DNA of 52,491 nt. Origin: an uncultured Aquimarina sp. GTDB lineage: Bacteria; Bacteroidota; Bacteroidia; Flavobacteriales; Flavobacteriaceae. The translations under genes were made by a program, and so were the position numbers. Shown here piece by piece: positions 37,090 through 45,708 of the stretch. The first letter of the stretch is position 1. The number at the start of each line of letters is the position of its first letter. Location of the stretch: positions 1 to 52,491 of the forward strand of contig CANLYR010000030.1 of the NCBI GenBank assembly GCA_947495425.1, in the 5' to 3' direction. The notes below the pieces were generated by a model. It made no database searches. It was given only the letters and a program-made list of their open reading frames with translations, and was not told the DNA's origin.

Positions 37090-38667
37090 ATGGGCATACT
37101 TTCTTTTTTAGGTTTTACACTACTTGTAGGTATACTATCTTATTTTGCTACCAGAAAAACAGATGAAAATACATCAGATGGTTACTTTTTGGGGGGTAGA
37201 AGTCTTAGCGGAATTGTAATTGCAGGTTCATTATTGTTAACAAACCTTTCGACTGAACAAATAGTTGGACTTAATGGAGCAGCATTTAGTGAAGGTATCT
37301 TGGTTATGGCTTGGGAAACTCTTGCGGCTATTGCAATGGTGATTACTGCTATTTTTTTATTACCCAGATACCTGAAAGGAGGTATCACAACAATACCTCA
37401 ATTTTTAGAAAGACGATATGATGTGGTAACCAAAGCGATTACATCGGGATTATTTCTTTCGGGATATGCTGTGATTTTACTTCCTATAGTTTTATACACA
37501 GGTTCGTTGGCACTAACCACTATGTTTAATATTCCTGAATTGCTTGATGTTTCAAAAAATGTGGCTATTTGGATATGTGTTTTTGGGATTGGTATTACAG
37601 GATCAATATACGCCATTTTTGGAGGATTAAAAGCTGTAGCTGTTTCTGATACCATAAATGCAGTCGGATTGCTCATAGGAGGTATTATGATTCCAGTATT
37701 TGGGTTACTAGAGATAGGTGACGGTAGTATTGGCAATGGCCTTAGCACACTAATCAAGGATAACCCTCAAAAGTTTGATGCGATCGGCTCTAGTGAAGCT
37801 TCGGTGCCATTTGCTACAATTTTTACAGGCATGATGCTAGTACAACTATTCTATTGGGGTACAAATCAAGCTATTATACAAAGAGCATTGGGTGCTAAAA
37901 ACTTAAAAGAAGGTCAGAAAGGATTAATTCTGGCTTCTTTTATCAAAATTTTAGGACCACTTATTGTAGTATTACCTGGGTTAATTGCTTTTCATATGTT
38001 TGGAAACACTTTAGACAATGCAGATGAAGCGTATCCTACTCTGGTGAGTAAAGTATTACCATTGTCGCTAGTTGGTTTTTTTGCTGCAGTACTTTTTGGG
38101 GCGATACTAAGTTCGTTTAATAGTGCATTAAATAGTTCTGTTACTTTATTTGGGATCGATATTTATAAACAATTACTTGTTAAAAATGCATCAGAAAAAG
38201 AAACAGTAAAAGTAGGGAAGTTATTTGGGGTAGTATTAGCCCTATTTGCTATGTTTATAGCACCTTTATTACAGTATGTTGGAGGCATTTTTGAGTATTT
38301 GCAACAAGTGAACGGTTGTTATAGTATTCCTATCCTAACGATTATTGTAGTGGGGTATTTAACCAAAAGAGTTCCGGCGATCGCTGCTATAGTTGCATTA
38401 ATTTCTGGAGTAGTTTTATATTTGATTTATGTAGTACTAGACAGAACCATTATGCAAGGGATGTTTCCTCACTTTTTGCACGTTATGGCTATTCTTTTTG
38501 TAATTAATGTTGGGATTATGCTCTTGATAGGAAAACTATTTCCTCGCAAAGAAGCCAATGTACAACAATATACCCAAGAAGTAGATATCACTCCCTGGAG
38601 ACATATAAAAATAATAGGAGGACTAATCTGTGTAATTGTTACGGGAATCTATATTTATTTCTCATAA
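37090..38667 (+). CDS. SLC5-family sodium:solute symporter
   Basis: A 525-residue inner-membrane transporter with 13-14 hydrophobic segments. The N-terminal part DGYFLGGRSLSGIVIAGS followed by LLLTNLSTEQIVGLNG is typical of SSS transporters of the SglT type, as is FGAILSSFNSALNSS (sodium site helix). Likely a sugar or related solute with Na+; the substrate is not determined by neighbours. Repeat copy C lies about 60 bases downstream. Confidence 0.9.
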   Translation: MGILSFLGFTLLVGILSYFATRKTDENTSDGYFLGGRSLSGIVIAGSLLLTNLSTEQIVGLNGAAFSEGILVMAWETLAAIAMVITAIFLLPRYLKGGITTIPQFLERRYDVVTKAITSGLFLSGYAVILLPIVLYTGSLALTTMFNIPELLDVSKNVAIWICVFGIGITGSIYAIFGGLKAVAVSDTINAVGLLIGGIMIPVFGLLEIGDGSIGNGLSTLIKDNPQKFDAIGSSEASVPFATIFTGMMLVQLFYWGTNQAIIQRALGAKNLKEGQKGLILASFIKILGPLIVVLPGLIAFHMFGNTLDNADEAYPTLVSKVLPLSLVGFFAAVLFGAILSSFNSALNSSVTLFGIDIYKQLLVKNASEKETVKVGKLFGVVLALFAMFIAPLLQYVGGIFEYLQQVNGCYSIPILTIIVVGYLTKRVPAIAAIVALISGVVLYLIYVVLDRTIMQGMFPHFLHVMAILFVINVGIMLLIGKLFPRKEANVQQYTQEVDITPWRHIKIIGGLICVIVTGIYIYFS

Positions 38668-39006
38668 ATAGTGAAGAACTTCGAAGCATCCCTAAGAGGT
38701 ATATGTAAGAAAATGATTTTTGATTTCTAGGTAACCTTCAGAGCATTTAAATCTCGCTGTATCTTCCTGAGGCAAGATTATTGAGTACCCAGTATTTTTC
38801 TTCATGCTTTATATAAAAAGATAACAAAAATTTTAGTCTTTAAGGGAGATACTCACCATTGTTTAGCTTTCAACATAATTGTTTACATGTAAATCTACTG
38901 ATAAACCATTGAAATTTGATGTAATAACAACATAAATTTTTTCATGTCGATTTCGTAAAATCAAACTTTATTCCGATTTTAGTTCGATTAACGCAAACTC
39001 AATATT
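38668..39006. other. 339-bp gap holding repeat copy C
   Basis: No gene is visible. The recognisable element is the dispersed repeat at 38731-38788. The remainder is AT-rich upstream DNA of the amidase gene without a convincing TAnnTTTG promoter. Confidence 0.55.
38731..38788 (+). repeat. Dispersed 3'-flank repeat, copy C
   Basis: Reads GAGCATTTAAATCTCGCTGT then ATCTTCCTGAGGCAAGATTA, matching the minus strand of copy B (AAGCATTCAAATCTCGCTGT then GTCTGCTTGAGACAGGATGA) with few substitutions. It follows the symporter gene in the gene's own orientation, as copies A and B do for theirs. Confidence 0.65.
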
Positions 39007-41307
39007 ATGAAAAACAATGTAGCACCTACAATACTATGTAGCCTGTTTTTTGTGCTTACCACTTTGGCACAAGAAATGCGACCTATTTTTAAAGGAGAGG
39101 ATTTAGATACCTTCAAAATTCAACTTGCTGATCAATATGTTGTATCAGAAAGCAAAGCATCTAACCTGAAGTCTGATGGAATTTCGTTTCAAAATGAAGC
39201 TCAGGAACTTCCGGAATTTATGCTTCAACCGATGAAAATTAGCCTTAAAAAACCAAAGCCTTTTATTTCTGCATACACAGTTTGCGAAGGAAGAAATCTA
39301 GATTATAATGTAATGACTCTTAGCTACCGTACTTCGAGAAACGGTAGGTCTTGGTCCGATTGGAAACCAGCCATTTTTGATGGACACTTAGAGCAGACTA
39401 GTGAACGAATAATCTCTAAAATGGAGTTTTTGGATAAGAAGTCAAAATACGTACAATATAAAATCTCTTTTGAAAAATTGCTAAAAGATGCTTTGATTTC
39501 TGATGTGCAATTATTTCATTATAGCCCGGGAGAAACTTCTAAGAAAATTCAAAAGCAGATCAAGGAGAATGCGATACAGAAAATAGCAAAGGCAGCGTGT
39601 TCAAAACCTTCTGTAGTAAGCAGAAACCAATGGGGTGCTATCCCCAGAAGCTCGGCTGCTACTTCTACAGTATCGCATCTTATTGTGCATCACGAATTTG
39701 GATCTAATACTAGTAGTGACTGGGCAGCCAGAGTACGATCGGTTCAAAATTTTCACATCAATGGAAATGGATGGTCGGATATCGGATATAATTTTCTAAT
39801 AGACCCTAATGGAGTTATTTATGAAGGAAGAGCAGGAGGAGATAATGCTGTAGGGGCACATTTTTGTGGCAGAAACCGAAATACTATGGGCGTATGTATG
39901 TTAGGGGACTACTCGTCGATTACTCCAACAACCGCAACACAGACAGCTTTGAAAAACATATTAGCCTGGAAAGCTGACAAAGAAAATATAAATCCTTTGG
40001 GGTCTTCTTTTCATTATGCGGTAAACAGATCCTTGACTCATATTGCTGGGCATCGCGATGCGGGATGTTCCGTTTGTCCGGGAGATGGAGGTTATGCTAC
40101 GCTTGGGGGAATAAGAAATGGAGTACATGTTTTAGTGTCTAATGGTTGTTCTGGTGGTGGCACACCTACGCCTTCGGATACCACACCTCCCACAACTTCT
40201 ATAAGTGCTGTTGGGGGCAATACGCAAACTGGAGATTTTACAGTAAATTTTTCTGACAATGATAACATTGGTGTTATCCGAAGATATTACCAGGTATTAG
40301 AAAAATATAGTTCCAGTTATTTAGCGAATAGAAGAAAAGGATTTTTCAACGAAAATTTTAGCCAAGATTTTGGAGTTTATGATGTAGGAGCAGGTACCTG
40401 GAGCGTAACCAATGGGAGATTAAACCAATCCAATACGGCTTCTGATAATACGCTATGGAGCTCATACTTGATTCAGGATTCAGGATTACCCTATTTATAT
40501 GAATTTGCAGCAAAATTAACGTCTACAACTGGCGCTCGAAAATTTGGAATCCATATCATGTCATCAGAAGGTACTTTGAGCCAACGTGGCAATTCTTATC
40601 TGATATGGTTTAGTGGAGAAGATAACAAAGTAAGAATCTACGAAACTGTAAATAATGTACTTTATTTTAGAGCAATTGCAGATGTTGCTCTAGATAATAA
40701 CTGGGCCAAATATAGAGTAACCTATAGCCCAGCATTTGGAGTTTTACAGGTTTGGAAAAATAATGAATATCTACTAAACTGGACAGACAGTAGCCCTATT
40801 TCTTCGGGTGCAGCTATTTCTTTGCGTACTAATAAAACTGCCATAGAATTTGATGATGTGAAGGTGTATAAGTTTAGAGCAACGAATAGTACATTGATTA
40901 CAGCCGGGAATCTTGACACTAATAAAGATTTAAGAACTTCAAACGGAAAAATAAAAAGTATGGTGAGAGATGATGCCGGAAATTGGTCTACTCCGGGAAA
41001 TCTTGATATTAGGATGAATTTTTCACGATTTTTCGCAAAAAGCCTAAGAAATACATTAACCTTATACCCTAATGAGGTAACCGACAGAGCCATAATAAAG
41101 TGGCAACAACCTGCTTATGGAGCTGTTCATATGTCTGTTTTTGATATGCAAGGCAAACCGGTTGCCAAAATGCCAAAAGAGTATATGGATAAAGGACATA
41201 GTGAATTAGATATTACACCATTAACCAATACACTTTCGCAAGGACTGTATCTCTTTAAACTTACATCAGGATCCTATAGTGAGACTATTAAAATGATGAA
41301 AAAGTAA
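39007..41307 (+). CDS. Secreted peptidoglycan amidase (PGRP/amidase_2) with T9SS tail
   Basis: A 766-residue exported protein. Signal peptide to about residue 21, an unknown beta-rich domain (25-180), then an N-acetylmuramoyl-L-alanine amidase domain (about 198-380) of the PGRP type. Zinc ligands are H228 or H229 (LIVHHEFG), H349 and C357 (AGHRDAGCSVCPG), with the Tyr of DIGYNFLI. After a Ser/Thr/Pro linker comes a jelly-roll-like domain (about 445-625) and a C-terminal T9SS sorting domain (LTLYPNEVTD to IKMMKK). It cuts the stem peptide from peptidoglycan. T9SS export implies action outside the cell, for example on other bacteria, rather than on its own wall. Confidence 0.92.
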   Translation: MKNNVAPTILCSLFFVLTTLAQEMRPIFKGEDLDTFKIQLADQYVVSESKASNLKSDGISFQNEAQELPEFMLQPMKISLKKPKPFISAYTVCEGRNLDYNVMTLSYRTSRNGRSWSDWKPAIFDGHLEQTSERIISKMEFLDKKSKYVQYKISFEKLLKDALISDVQLFHYSPGETSKKIQKQIKENAIQKIAKAACSKPSVVSRNQWGAIPRSSAATSTVSHLIVHHEFGSNTSSDWAARVRSVQNFHINGNGWSDIGYNFLIDPNGVIYEGRAGGDNAVGAHFCGRNRNTMGVCMLGDYSSITPTTATQTALKNILAWKADKENINPLGSSFHYAVNRSLTHIAGHRDAGCSVCPGDGGYATLGGIRNGVHVLVSNGCSGGGTPTPSDTTPPTTSISAVGGNTQTGDFTVNFSDNDNIGVIRRYYQVLEKYSSSYLANRRKGFFNENFSQDFGVYDVGAGTWSVTNGRLNQSNTASDNTLWSSYLIQDSGLPYLYEFAAKLTSTTGARKFGIHIMSSEGTLSQRGNSYLIWFSGEDNKVRIYETVNNVLYFRAIADVALDNNWAKYRVTYSPAFGVLQVWKNNEYLLNWTDSSPISSGAAISLRTNKTAIEFDDVKVYKFRATNSTLITAGNLDTNKDLRTSNGKIKSMVRDDAGNWSTPGNLDIRMNFSRFFAKSLRNTLTLYPNEVTDRAIIKWQQPAYGAVHMSVFDMQGKPVAKMPKEYMDKGHSELDITPLTNTLSQGLYLFKLTSGSYSETIKMMKK

Positions 41308-41336
41308 ATTTTTGATTTAAAATACATGCATAAGTA

Positions 41337-41376
41337 GGGTGCAGTAAATCATGTGAGTTGCTGCGCCCTTATTTTT
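41337..41376 (+). terminator. Terminator after the amidase gene
   Basis: GGGTGCAG (41337-41344) pairs with CTGCGCCC (41361-41368) with one G-U, followed by TTATTTTT. It lies 29 bases past the stop. Confidence 0.75.
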
Positions 41377-41409
41377 AAAAAGATAATAATTTGTGATGAC
41401 GAGAAGGCT

Positions 41410-41466
41410 TATTCAATCATCCTGTCTCAAGCAGACACAGCGAGATTTGAATGCTTATAGACTTGC
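41410..41466 (-). repeat. Dispersed 3'-flank repeat, copy B
   Basis: The minus strand begins GCAAGTCTATAAGCATTCAA and continues ATCTCGCTGTGTCTGCTTGA. It is the best reference for the three copies. It starts 20 bases past the stop of the leftward gene at 41487, same orientation. Confidence 0.65.
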
Positions 41467-41486
41467 CCACAGGTTGTTTACTGTTT

Positions 41487-42869
41487 TCAATGTATCCATT
41501 TATTAAACTCTACATATTCCAGAACATGCTTAGGAATTGGATGTTTATCGAGCTGTTCCTGAAGTTGTTTTAAAGCTTTCCTTTTTTCAATTTCTGAATG
41601 GTTAACCGTTTTCAATAAAAATTTCAGTAAAATCTTTTCATAGAAATCTATGGTTTTATGTTTTTTTAAGTGTTTTTTCATATCATCAATTTGATGTTGT
41701 AGCATGGATTCATTACTCATTTCATAATGCGTCAGTAGATGCAACCAATAGATATATGTAATCAAATCTTGTCGATCATTCTTAGTTTTATGATTCAAAA
41801 TATCAGTACTCCATTGTAGTACTTTCTTATAGTCTTTTTTCATGAAATGAATTGCCGAAAATTGAAAACAAAATGATACGCTATTGTAATTAGGAATAAG
41901 AGTTTTGTGTTGCTCTAGAAATTCTTGAATTTCATCAATCACTTCATGAGTAGTATGTAGTTCTTTTAGCTTTCTGTGGATTTCGAGCTCTATGGTATAC
42001 AATTTTAGTTTTTCTTTGATCAAAGCTGCAGAAGCTGTTTCAACAGCATGTGTTTTTTGTTTCAAAAGCAGAACCCTTACAAACGCCTCCTTATATTGCT
42101 TATTGAACATTAAAAAATCAAGTAGGTTGTTACATACAGAAAAATACATCGCAAAATACTCTTTTAATAACGCTGGATTTTGTTCCCACTCCTTAATTAA
42201 TTCTTCTATACTACGCTTTGCTTTATCATAGTCGCTTGTCGTGATCAATTTTCTGTATCTGTGAAGGGTTTTGAGAGTTCTGTTTTGCAAAGAGACACTC
42301 TTTTTATAAGACATAGAAAATTGAGTTGGATCTACATTAGCCAGTATAAGGTCGATATATTCATTAGTAAATTTTAAAGTACTTTTTTGTTTTTGGGTAA
42401 TTATTTTTAAGGTTTCAAAATCTTTTGGATTCATCATCTGGTGAACTTTTCTTTTCCAATCCTGAATATGAAATAATAACAGATCGTGTTGAAAGTTTTT
42501 GGCTTTTTTCTCAGCACGTTTTAACTCACTATTGCAGATTTCATACTGCCCTTTGTGAAACAGAATTTCAACATTGCGAATGATATCTATAAGTACTGCG
42601 TTTATAGAAATTCGAGCATGATAATTTCTTAGGGATTGTAAAATGCGATGCTTTAGGTAGTTTTTGATGGTAGTTAATTGTGTAACAAATGCTTTGTCTT
42701 TAAAAAGTACTTTGATTTTGGTTTCGTCATATATTTTTTGTGCTTCGATAGCATCAAATAAGCTTAAATATTCTGCAGACTCACTTCCTTGTGTGCTTAG
42801 TTTAAAATAGCGCTTCTCGCTCTTGGATAATGACTTGATAAGATAAAATAATTCTTCACTTTTTTTCAT
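41487..42869 (-). CDS. Conserved helical protein of unknown function
   Basis: A 460-residue soluble, Lys-rich, all-helical protein that opens with MKKSEELFYLIKSLSKSEKR, a start I associate with a Bacteroidota-specific family without known function. The middle has weak TPR-like helix pairs. No signal peptide or membrane segment. A perfect TATTTTTG box at 42890-42897 (minus strand) gives a short leader. No function proposed. Confidence 0.75.
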   Translation of the reverse strand: MKKSEELFYLIKSLSKSEKRYFKLSTQGSESAEYLSLFDAIEAQKIYDETKIKVLFKDKAFVTQLTTIKNYLKHRILQSLRNYHARISINAVLIDIIRNVEILFHKGQYEICNSELKRAEKKAKNFQHDLLLFHIQDWKRKVHQMMNPKDFETLKIITQKQKSTLKFTNEYIDLILANVDPTQFSMSYKKSVSLQNRTLKTLHRYRKLITTSDYDKAKRSIEELIKEWEQNPALLKEYFAMYFSVCNNLLDFLMFNKQYKEAFVRVLLLKQKTHAVETASAALIKEKLKLYTIELEIHRKLKELHTTHEVIDEIQEFLEQHKTLIPNYNSVSFCFQFSAIHFMKKDYKKVLQWSTDILNHKTKNDRQDLITYIYWLHLLTHYEMSNESMLQHQIDDMKKHLKKHKTIDFYEKILLKFLLKTVNHSEIEKRKALKQLQEQLDKHPIPKHVLEYVEFNKWIH

Positions 42870-42889
42870 TTTAGAAACCTATGTTTTTT

Positions 42890-42897
42890 CAAAAATA
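42890..42897 (-). promoter_or_regulatory. -7 element of the 42869 gene
   Basis: The plus strand CAAAAATA equals TATTTTTG on the coding strand, 21 bases before the start codon. No well-placed -33 box. Confidence 0.4.
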
Positions 42898-42963
42898 TAA
42901 ATTTTAAATTCATTGAGATCGTATTTATTTATTTTATGTACATTAATGTGTATATCTTAACGT

Positions 42964-43695
42964 ATGAAACGAACGGCAGGTAGAATGCTGTGCAGTGCAT
43001 TGTTGTTGTTACTTTGTGCATGTGCTACCGAAAAAAAGGCTACTCAAATCATTCTGGATGCACTCGAAGCGCATGGCGGAATTGAAAAGTGGAAAAATGC
43101 TAAAGAATTATCATATCTGAAGACAACTATTCTTTATGATAGTCTTGGGAATATCGAAAAAAAGATAACTCAGAAACACAAAAACACATTTATGCCTTTT
43201 TTTACTGCAGAAATGCATTGGGAAGAAGACTCAATACACAAAAAAGTTATTTTTGAAGGTGGTAAAACTTCTGTATATCATAACGACGTTCTTCAGAATA
43301 ACAGAACCCTTGAAGACAATTATTATAAAAGTATCATCGCGGCCAATTACGTCTTGTGGCAACCTTATAAGTTATTAGATACAGATGTTTCTTTAAGCTA
43401 TGAAGGACAAGAAAATATAGACGAGAAACTAGCGCATATAATTAAAGCATCCTACAGTAATGATGGTGGGTCAGCAGCAAATACATGGTGGTATTATTTT
43501 GATGTAGAGACGAATAGGTTATTAGGAAATATGGTACATCACGGCAAGACATATAGCTACATCGAGAACATAAAATATGAAAACAAAACGGGTCTATTCT
43601 TAAACGCAGAGCGAAAAAGCTATATGACAGATAGTTTGCGAAATATAAAATTTCTCAGAGCTGATTATTTTTATGAGATTATTTCTTTTAAATGA
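42964..43695 (+). CDS. DUF6503-like lipoprotein
   Basis: A 243-residue lipoprotein (signal LCSALLLLLCACA). The sequence ILDALEAHGGIEKWKNAKEL near the mature start is typical of DUF6503 and of LolA-like outer membrane lipoprotein-sorting relatives. The family name is from memory. It is probably periplasmic and beta-rich; the ligand is unknown. It stands alone, just upstream of hipBA. Confidence 0.68.
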   Translation: MKRTAGRMLCSALLLLLCACATEKKATQIILDALEAHGGIEKWKNAKELSYLKTTILYDSLGNIEKKITQKHKNTFMPFFTAEMHWEEDSIHKKVIFEGGKTSVYHNDVLQNNRTLEDNYYKSIIAANYVLWQPYKLLDTDVSLSYEGQENIDEKLAHIIKASYSNDGGSAANTWWYYFDVETNRLLGNMVHHGKTYSYIENIKYENKTGLFLNAERKSYMTDSLRNIKFLRADYFYEIISFK

Positions 43696-43726
43696 TACAA
43701 GATGTATTGTCCTAATTTTAATTAGA

Positions 43727-43788
43727 AAATAGCTAATATATTGTCTAATTTTCTTATATTTATATATAAATAGCTAATATAGTATCTA
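43727..43788 (+). promoter_or_regulatory. Paired HipB-type operators
   Basis: Two 18-bp elements, TAGCTAATATATTGTCTA (from 43730) and TAGCTAATATAGTATCTA (from 43771), share AAATAGCTAATATA exactly and are 41 bp apart, about four helical turns. The first is a near-perfect dyad (TAG..AATATATT..CTA). A TATATTTA box (43755-43762) lies between them, so bound HipB would cover the promoter. Confidence 0.6.
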
Positions 43789-43792
43789 GATA

Positions 43793-44083
43793 ATGAATAA
43801 GTATAGTGTCGATAAACTTCCAAGGGATGTTCGTATAGAAATTGCACAGAAACATAAAATGCTTCGTAAACAAAGGGGGCTATCGCAAAGCGAATTAGCA
43901 GAACGTTCGGGGGTATCTCTGGGAAGTTTAAAACGTTTTGAAACCAAAGGACAGGTTTCTTTAGCGTCACTTTTAAAACTCGTATTTGTACTAGATCGAT
44001 TACCTGATTTTGAACGTGTGCTGAATCCCCATGATGATCTTAAGCGCATCGAAAAACTATTTAATTCAAAAAAGAAGAGGTGA
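43793..44083 (+). CDS. hipB: HipB-like antitoxin, XRE-type helix-turn-helix
   Basis: A 96-residue DNA-binding protein with a Cro/C1-type helix-turn-helix (LSQSELAERSGVSLGSLKRFE, split as residues 31-51). It binds and neutralises the adjacent HipA kinase and represses the operon. Two operator-like repeats lie directly upstream. Its stop overlaps the hipA start (TGATG), the coupling expected of this pair. Confidence 0.85.
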   Translation: MNKYSVDKLPRDVRIEIAQKHKMLRKQRGLSQSELAERSGVSLGSLKRFETKGQVSLASLLKLVFVLDRLPDFERVLNPHDDLKRIEKLFNSKKKR

Positions 44084-45315
44084 TGGAATTGGTTAAACAA
44101 CTTGAGGTATGCCTTCGCTTTACCGACACATCAATTTTGGTGGGCCAAATGATTATTGATAACGGGGCGATTTTTTTTAAATATGATGCTGATTTTATTA
44201 AGAAAGGGTTAAAAATCTCTCCTTTCAAACTGAAACTATCTGATGCTATTTTGACGCCTGAAACTTCTATTTTTGATGGTCTTTTTGGAGTGTTTGATGA
44301 TTCGCTTCCAGAAGGCTGGGGCAAGTTGCTTTTAGATAGAACATTATTGTCAAAAGGAATAGCTCTTCATCAAATCACGCCTTTAGACCGTTTGGCCTAC
44401 GTTGGCTCTGGTGGTATGGGAGCATTGACATATAAACCAAATTTGAACTCTGAAGTCCAATCTGATACATTTTTGGAGTTAGATAAGATTTTTCAGGAAA
44501 CAAAGAAAGTATTAGAAGGTACCCCTTCGGATGTAATAGAAGAGTTATTTAATCTTGGGGGGTCCTCTGGCGGTGCACTACCAAAGATTTTTGTGGGATA
44601 TAATCCCAAAACTAATCACCTTATTCATGAACAGGCATTACTTCCCGAAGGGTATGAACATTGGATTGTAAAGTTTCCGGCCGCTACCGATTTACCAGAT
44701 ATCGCCCAAATCGAATATGCATACTACAACATGGCTCTAGCTGCAGGTCTAAAGATGTCTGAATGCAAACTATTTGAGGGACCCTCAGGAAAAAAATACT
44801 TTGCTACCAAAAGATTTGATAGAATAGGTAATGACCGTTTGCATTTGCATGCAGCAAGTGGACTTTTAAACGATAATTTTCGATACAGTGATTTAGATTA
44901 TGGGAATATAATGGATTGTGCTTTTCGTCTCGAAAATCATGTTGAAGCCTATGCTAAAGTATTACGACTGGCGGCTTTTAATGTCTATAGCCATAATAGA
45001 GACGACCATAGCAAGAATATTTCTTTTTTGATGAATGCTACAGGAGAATGGAAATTAGCTCCTGCGTATGACCTTACTTTTTCAAATTCTTCACATGGAA
45101 TGCATAGTACTATGGTGGCAGGGGAGGGTGCAGCTCCAGGAAAACAACATCTGTTGGAGTTGGCTAGCACTTTTGAGGTAAAACACCCCGAAATTATTCT
45201 TGAGGAAGTAAAAGCTGCTATTGCCGATTGGGAAATTTATGCCAAGGATTCTGGTATACGTAATGATTCTAAAAAACTAATTGCAAAAACCTTGGCTGCA
45301 ATCAATAACGTGTAA
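44083..45315 (+). CDS. hipA: HipA-family serine/threonine kinase toxin
   Basis: About 410 residues from ATG 44083 (a GTG one codon earlier is possible). The N-terminal HipA domain is at about 5-110, followed by the kinase-like core. The Gly-rich phosphate loop LGGSSGGALPK has S161/S162, the equivalent region to the autophosphorylated Ser of E. coli HipA. The catalytic loop HNRDDHSKN has D307, and the Mg-binding Asp is D330 (PAYDLTF). Full-length and apparently active. HipA toxins arrest growth, classically by phosphorylating glutamyl-tRNA synthetase; other homologues have other targets, so the target here is open. Confidence 0.9.
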   Translation: MELVKQLEVCLRFTDTSILVGQMIIDNGAIFFKYDADFIKKGLKISPFKLKLSDAILTPETSIFDGLFGVFDDSLPEGWGKLLLDRTLLSKGIALHQITPLDRLAYVGSGGMGALTYKPNLNSEVQSDTFLELDKIFQETKKVLEGTPSDVIEELFNLGGSSGGALPKIFVGYNPKTNHLIHEQALLPEGYEHWIVKFPAATDLPDIAQIEYAYYNMALAAGLKMSECKLFEGPSGKKYFATKRFDRIGNDRLHLHAASGLLNDNFRYSDLDYGNIMDCAFRLENHVEAYAKVLRLAAFNVYSHNRDDHSKNISFLMNATGEWKLAPAYDLTFSNSSHGMHSTMVAGEGAAPGKQHLLELASTFEVKHPEIILEEVKAAIADWEIYAKDSGIRNDSKKLIAKTLAAINNV

Positions 45316-45323
45316 CATGCAAA

Positions 45324-45357
45324 AAAGCCTCAACTTGATTAAGTTAAGGCTTTGTTT
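45324..45357 (+). terminator. Terminator of the hipBA operon
   Basis: AAAGCCTCAACTT, loop GATT, AAGTTAAGGCTTT with one mismatch, followed by GTTTT. It begins 8 bases after the hipA stop. Confidence 0.85.
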
Positions 45358-45358
45358 T

Positions 45359-45401
45359 GCTCCTCCTCTTGGGCTCCCTTCGGCTCGTTCCTCGCTCAGG
45401 G
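45359..45401 (-). repeat. 18-nt tRNA-Asn 3' end scar joined to a palindromic element
   Basis: GCTCCTCCTCTTGGGCTC (45359-45376) is identical to 45473-45490, the acceptor and T-arm end of the tRNA-Asn fragment. It runs directly into CCCTTCGG...CTCAGGG (45376-45401), a short dispersed-palindrome-like sequence. This suggests an older attachment-site duplication later interrupted. Confidence 0.5.
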
Positions 45402-45430
45402 TAAACTTCTCGCTAAGAAGGTTATAGAAT

Positions 45431-45462
45431 AAAAAAAACGTTACCTTTTTTAGATAACGTTT
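45431..45462 (-). terminator. Native tRNA-Asn terminator
   Basis: On the minus strand AAACGTTA / TAACGTTT form a perfect 8-bp stem followed by a run of Ts. It lies 11 bases past the tRNA 3' end, so this side is the original chromosomal 3' flank of the tRNA gene. Confidence 0.75.
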
Positions 45463-45472
45463 CTTCTATGAA

Positions 45473-45515
45473 GCTCCTCCTCTTGGGCTCGAACCAAGGA
45501 CCCTCTGATTAACAG
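45473..45515 (-). tRNA. 3' fragment of tRNA-Asn(GTT), attachment site
   Basis: The minus strand reads the anticodon loop CTGTTAA, anticodon stem TCAGA, variable loop, a perfect T-arm (CTTGG TTCGAGC CCAAG) and acceptor strand AGGAGGA with discriminator G. CCA is not encoded. The 5' half (acceptor, D-arm) is absent: upstream sequence does not pair. A tRNA gene cut exactly at the anticodon loop next to an integrase is the standard scar of tyrosine-recombinase integration. The element would carry a replacement 3' end, so an intact tRNA-Asn is expected at its far end, outside the window. Confidence 0.85.
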
Positions 45516-45628
45516 TGACATGCCATACAGGTTTAAACGATTTGATTTAACTTGTAAACATTTAAAAATCAGGCAATTTCAAATTTTATGCAATTCAGAT
45601 GAGACCGTTTTAAATCGTATGAATCTGA

Positions 45629-45650
45629 AAAAACCGAGCAAAAACCGAGC
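45629..45650. repeat. Tandem 11-bp repeats, probable integrase arm sites
   Basis: AAAAACCGAGC occurs twice back to back (45629-45639 and 45640-45650) between the tRNA fragment and the integrase. Size, repetition and position fit arm-type binding sites of tyrosine recombinases. Confidence 0.5.
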
Positions 45651-45658
45651 AAATTTTC

Positions 45659-45689
45659 TTTGTGATTTGATTGTATTACAGTACTTTAG
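45659..45689 (+). promoter_or_regulatory. Predicted integrase promoter
   Basis: TTTG at 45659-45662, a 19-nt spacer and TACTTTAG (one mismatch) at 45682-45689, ending 19 bases before ATG 45709. It lies right beside the putative arm sites, so integrase binding could regulate it. Confidence 0.4.
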
Positions 45690-45708
45690 ACTTTGTTAAA
45701 ATATAGAT

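Noticed and set aside
43722..44100. Minus-strand frames over hipB
   Set aside because: Both are shadows of the hipB reading frame and its operator region.
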